Shown: positions 61,341 to 64,000 of the stretch, piece after piece
Numbering within the stretch: the first letter of the stretch is position 1
Layout of the letters: every line of letters starts with the position of its first letter
NCBI GenBank assembly: GCA_963921355.3
Contig: OZ001190.1
Span: 1,674,001-1,738,000 of the forward strand
From: CAWUEZ02 sp963921355
GTDB taxonomy: Bacteria; Pseudomonadota; Alphaproteobacteria; Thalassobaculales; Thalassobaculaceae
Reading direction: 5' to 3'
DNA length: 64,000 nucleotides
Program-made: the position numbers and the translations under genes
The notes under the pieces: model-generated
Database searches by the model: none
What the model was told of the DNA's origin: nothing
Seen by the model: the letters and a program-made list of their open reading frames with translations, nothing else

Positions 61341-62224
61341 ATGGATGCCGGTGATCTTCGGGTTTTCGAGGCGGTGGCCCGGCGCGGCGGGATGAAGCGG
61401 GCTGCCGACGAACTCGCCACCGTCCAGTCCAACGTGACGGCGCGGATCCATGCGCTGGAGGCGGATCTCGGCGTTCGTCTGTTCGATCGTCACAGCCGGG
61501 GGGCGACCCCGACAGCGGCGGGCCGCCGCCTGCTGCCGTATGCTCACCGGATGGCGGCGCTGCTGGCCGAAGCCCGGCGCGCCGCCGGCGATGAGGGTCG
61601 ACCGGCCGGCCGGTTGGTGGTCGGCTCGCTGGAGACCACCGCCGCCTTGCGACTGTCGCGGCCGATCGCCGCCTATGTCGAGCACCATCCGGATGTCGAT
61701 CTCGTCCTCAGAACCGGGACAACGATGGAACTGATCCAGCGGGTCCTGGACGGCACGCTGGAGGGGGCTTTCGTCTGCGGGCCGGTCGATCATCCGAACC
61801 TCGCCGCGCGGGTGGTGTTCCGCGAAGAACTGGTCCTCGCAACACCCCCTTCGGTCGCTGCGACTGGGGCGCTTTCGGATGTCGAGGGGCTGCGCCTGGT
61901 GTCCTGCGGGCGGCATGTTCCTATCGTCAGCGGCTGGAAGATGTCCTGGCCCGGCGCGGCCTCGTCGGCCAGCGTTGGCTGGAGTTCGGCACCATCGAAG
62001 CGATCGTCGGCTGCGTCGCTGCCGGGCTGGGGGTCACCCTGATGCCGCGGGGCATCGTCGCGCCGGCGGCCGAGGACGGTCGTATCGCGCTGCATGCGCT
62101 GCCAGCGGCCGACGCCCTCGTCGAGACCGTCTTCATTCACCGGGCCGACGGCCATGTCTCCAGCGCGCTGTCCGCCTTCGTTGACGCCATGACGGCCGAA
62201 CCGCTGCCCGTCGCCGCCGAATAG
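61341..62224 (+). pseudogene. LysR-family regulator with a 2-base insertion
   Basis: The first 186 codons from ATG 61341 (GGAGG upstream) encode the LysR helix-turn-helix (LRVFEAVARRGGMKRAADELATVQSNVTARIHALEADLGVRLFDR) and half of the effector domain. At 61899-61902 the sequence reads GTGT; removing one GT joins it to the other frame, which gives ACSYRQRLEDVLARRG and IEAIVGCVAAGLGVTLMPRGIV to TAA... at 62224, the normal end of the family. The shifted frame runs to 62042 with low-complexity Ser/Ala codons. Dinucleotide slippage or a read error fits. Confidence 0.85.
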
Positions 62225-62246
62225 CGATCGCCGCCGAGTAGCGATC
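62213..62246. repeat. 17-bp tandem duplication at the lysR stop codon
   Basis: GCCGCCGAATAGCGATC (62213-62229) is followed directly by a second copy with one change (62230-62246). The TAG-containing 3' end of the lysR frame has been duplicated. It has the same 17-base period as the duplication at 22286-22316. Confidence 0.75.
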
Positions 62247-62277
62247 GCCGTTGCGGCTGTTTAAGCAATCGCTGGGA

Positions 62278-62294
62278 ATGATCGCTGCGATCAT
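62278..62294. promoter_or_regulatory. 17-bp palindrome between lysR and the MFS gene
   Basis: ATGATCGC (62278-62285), a central T and GCGATCAT (62287-62294) form a perfect inverted repeat 46 bases before the MFS start. It is a candidate operator for the LysR-type or another regulator of the transporter; GATCGC also recurs in the adjacent duplication. Confidence 0.45.
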
Positions 62295-62339
62295 GACTAA
62301 GCGTTTCCCGTGATCGGCTGCAGTCTCTACCCTGGAACG

Positions 62340-63530
62340 ATGACCTCCTCCACCGCCACCAGCCGAGACGAGCACGCGATCCCCTGGACTGGGATCGCCG
62401 CGGCCTGTGCCGCCGTCCTGGTCGGGATCGGCATCGCCCGGTTCGCCTATACACCGTTGATCCCGGCGGTCGTCGACGCCGGCTGGTTCGCGCCGACGGC
62501 TGCCTTCTATCTCGGGGCGGCGAATCTGCTGGGCTATCTGCTCGGTGCCATTCTCGGCAACCGACTGGCGGCCCGGCTCGGGACAACGACAACGCTGCGC
62601 TTGATGATGCTGGCCGCAGGCGTGTCCATGGTCGCCTGTGCCGAGCCCCTGGGGTTCGTCTGGATGTTCGCCTGGCGGCTGCTGGCCGGGATCGCCGGCG
62701 GGTCTCTGATGGTGCTGGCGGCGCCGACTGTGCTGGCGGCGGTGCCGGAGGCTCGGCGTGGTCTGGCCGGAGGTCTGATCTTCACCGGGGTCGGTCTCGG
62801 AATCGCGATCTCCGGGACGCTGGTGCCGGCACTCCTTGCCTGGGGCCTGGTGGAAGCGTGGCTGGTCCTGGGCGGTCTCTGCCTGGCTCTGACCGCCGGT
62901 GTCTGGTTCTGGTGGCCGAAGTCGGACGGTCGACCGGCCGTCGCGGCGGCGGTCGACGCGCCGACGATCGGCACACCGTCGGTCTTCGCGCTGTTGGTGG
63001 TCTATGCGCTGGTCGCGGCGGGCCTGGTCCCGCACATGGTGTTCCTGGTCGATTTCATCGTCCGGGGGCTCGGGCAGCCGTTCGCTGCCGGTGCTTTCGT
63101 ATGGGTGGTGTTCGGCGTCGGCGCGGTCGTCGGACCGACGGCGGCCAGATGGCTGGCGGACCGCGTGGGGTTCGCCGCGGCCCTGCGTTTGACCCTGGTG
63201 CTGCAGGCGATCGCCGTCCTGGTTCTGGCGTCTGTCGAGTCCCAGGCGGTGATTCTTCTTTCCGCGCTGCTGGTCGGCGCTTACGTGCCCGGGGTCGTGC
63301 CGTTGGTCCTCGGGCGGGTGCATGACCTGATCGCGGACCCGATGATGCGGCGACGGGCCTGGGGTCGGGCCACCATGGCCTTCGCCCTCGGCCAGGCCGC
63401 GGGGGCCTATGGTCTGTCGGCGCTGTTCGACAGCCAGGGCACCTATGGACTGTTGTTTGTCCTGGCGGCCGGCGGCATCGCGACCGCGCTGGTGATCGAC
63501 CTTGTCTGGATCCGCCGACCGGCGGCATAG
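62340..63530 (+). CDS. MFS transporter, YbfB/YjiJ-like
   Basis: The 396-residue protein has 12 predicted membrane helices. VGIGIARFAYTPLIPAVVDAGWF at the first helix and the NLLGYLLGAILGNRLAARLG and WRLLAGIAGGSLMVLAAPTV segments match the YbfB/YjiJ branch of the major facilitator superfamily. The substrate is unknown. ATG 62340 has only a weak ribosome-binding site; a start at 62310 is possible. It follows the lysR pseudogene on the same strand. Confidence 0.88.
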   Translation: MTSSTATSRDEHAIPWTGIAAACAAVLVGIGIARFAYTPLIPAVVDAGWFAPTAAFYLGAANLLGYLLGAILGNRLAARLGTTTTLRLMMLAAGVSMVACAEPLGFVWMFAWRLLAGIAGGSLMVLAAPTVLAAVPEARRGLAGGLIFTGVGLGIAISGTLVPALLAWGLVEAWLVLGGLCLALTAGVWFWWPKSDGRPAVAAAVDAPTIGTPSVFALLVVYALVAAGLVPHMVFLVDFIVRGLGQPFAAGAFVWVVFGVGAVVGPTAARWLADRVGFAAALRLTLVLQAIAVLVLASVESQAVILLSALLVGAYVPGVVPLVLGRVHDLIADPMMRRRAWGRATMAFALGQAAGAYGLSALFDSQGTYGLLFVLAAGGIATALVIDLVWIRRPAA

Positions 63531-63576
63531 TGCGCGCCTCGTCGGTTGGGGACATGGTTGGCAAGGAAAGACGAAC

Positions 63577-64000
63577 GTGCGGATTCTCACGATGCTCGCC
63601 GGTGCTGAGAATGGCGGGGCCGAGACCTTTTTCGTCAACCTCTGCACGGCCCTGACCGCACAGGGCATCGACACAAGGGCCGTCATCCGACGCAATCCGA
63701 CACGCGCCCGGTTGCTGGAAAGCGGCTCGGTGCCGGTCCGTGAGACCCGGTATGGCCGCTGGTTCGATTTCCGGACCAAGCGCGTTCTCGCCAATGAGGT
63801 CCGCTCGTTCCGCCCCGACGTCGTGCTCGCCTTCATGAATCGGGCCGCCGCCGTTATCCCCGCGGGACCGCATCTGAAGGTCGGCCGTCTCGGCGGCTTC
63901 TACGATCTGAAATACTACCGGCGCTGCGATCATCTGGTGTGCAACACCGAGGGCATCCATCGCCACGTGGTGGACGCGGGTTGGCCGGCTGACCGATGCA
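63577..64000 (+). CDS. Glycosyltransferase family 4-like (3' end outside the window)
   Basis: GTG 63577 (AAGGA upstream) opens about 141 codons to the right edge. RILTMLAGAENGGAETFFVNLCTALTAQG is the N-terminal glycine-rich loop of GT-B glycosyltransferases such as WaaG, followed by FRPDVVLAFMNRAAAVIP, VGRLGGFYDLKYYRRCDHLVCNTEGI. It is likely to act in lipopolysaccharide or capsule synthesis. The donor-binding half is not visible. Confidence 0.85.
   Translation, partial: MRILTMLAGAENGGAETFFVNLCTALTAQGIDTRAVIRRNPTRARLLESGSVPVRETRYGRWFDFRTKRVLANEVRSFRPDVVLAFMNRAAAVIPAGPHLKVGRLGGFYDLKYYRRCDHLVCNTEGIHRHVVDAGWPADRC

Noticed and set aside
10278..62224. Stop-codon reassignment (for example TGA as Trp) to explain the interrupted genes
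   Set aside because: TAA, TAG and TGA all occur as internal stops and all three also end many intact genes here at the expected family C termini, so no single code change fits.
62042..62224. Separate small gene at the end of lysR
   Set aside because: It reads as the normal C terminus of the LysR effector domain once the two-base insertion is removed.

Overview
The window is GC-rich, densely coded chromosomal DNA. It suggests an alphaproteobacterium, most likely of the order Rhodospirillales. This rests on the family content (DUF2852, DUF1289, two PAS_5-type genes), the argD-argF-hslO order, the rfbC-rfbB-rfbD-rfbA cluster and a Mn uptake operon divergent from an MntR-type regulator. No phage, transposase, rRNA or CRISPR array was seen. 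One tRNA is present, tRNA-Gly(CCC).

Layout. 1-10 kb: a partial methyltransferase, a SnoaL-like protein, a succinate dehydrogenase/fumarate reductase operon (B-C-D-A), DUF2852 and PAS_5 genes, a TetR gene divergent from a coupled iron oxygenase plus PLP decarboxylase pair, and a two-subunit class I fumarase-type hydratase. 10-21 kb: a decayed PAS_5 locus, acs, a chemoreceptor gene with two internal stops, recX, argD-argF-hslO, a lipoprotein and argE. 21-34 kb: a Mn-type ABC operon with mntR, an ABC exporter coupled to a membrane alpha/beta-hydrolase, and a TetR-controlled RND efflux pair. 34-47 kb: trkH, folE, apaG, a frameshifted ompA-like lipoprotein gene, an ynjD-like ATPase behind an RTX gene, the tRNA, ynjB and a broken ynjC, a DJ-1-like gene, DUF1289, a homocysteine methyltransferase, ridA and lysE. 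47-64 kb: a structured leader with speD-speE, an aspartoacylase-like gene, two family 2 glycosyltransferases, the dTDP-rhamnose genes, an M23 peptidase, an ATP-grasp/alpha-E pair, a frameshifted lysR, an MFS gene and a partial glycosyltransferase.

Functional links. sdhBCDA and the hydratase could interconvert C4 dicarboxylates. argD, argF and argE cover three arginine steps, and speDE makes spermidine. rfbCBDA supplies dTDP-L-rhamnose to the neighbouring glycosyltransferases. The Mn operon and the RND operon each carry a palindromic operator candidate next to their own regulator.

Two features stand out. First, three intergenic copies of a two-hairpin element, about 105-125 bp each, have diverged in stem sequence while keeping base pairing; I recognise no named family for it. 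Second, six genes carry seven point-like lesions that end the frame early (PAS_5, chemoreceptor twice, ynjC, alpha-E, ompA-like, lysR). A seventh gene, the ATP-grasp gene, has an amber codon 12 codons before its expected end. All three stop codons are involved, in otherwise well-preserved coding frames. This points to recent decay or base-call error rather than a changed genetic code.
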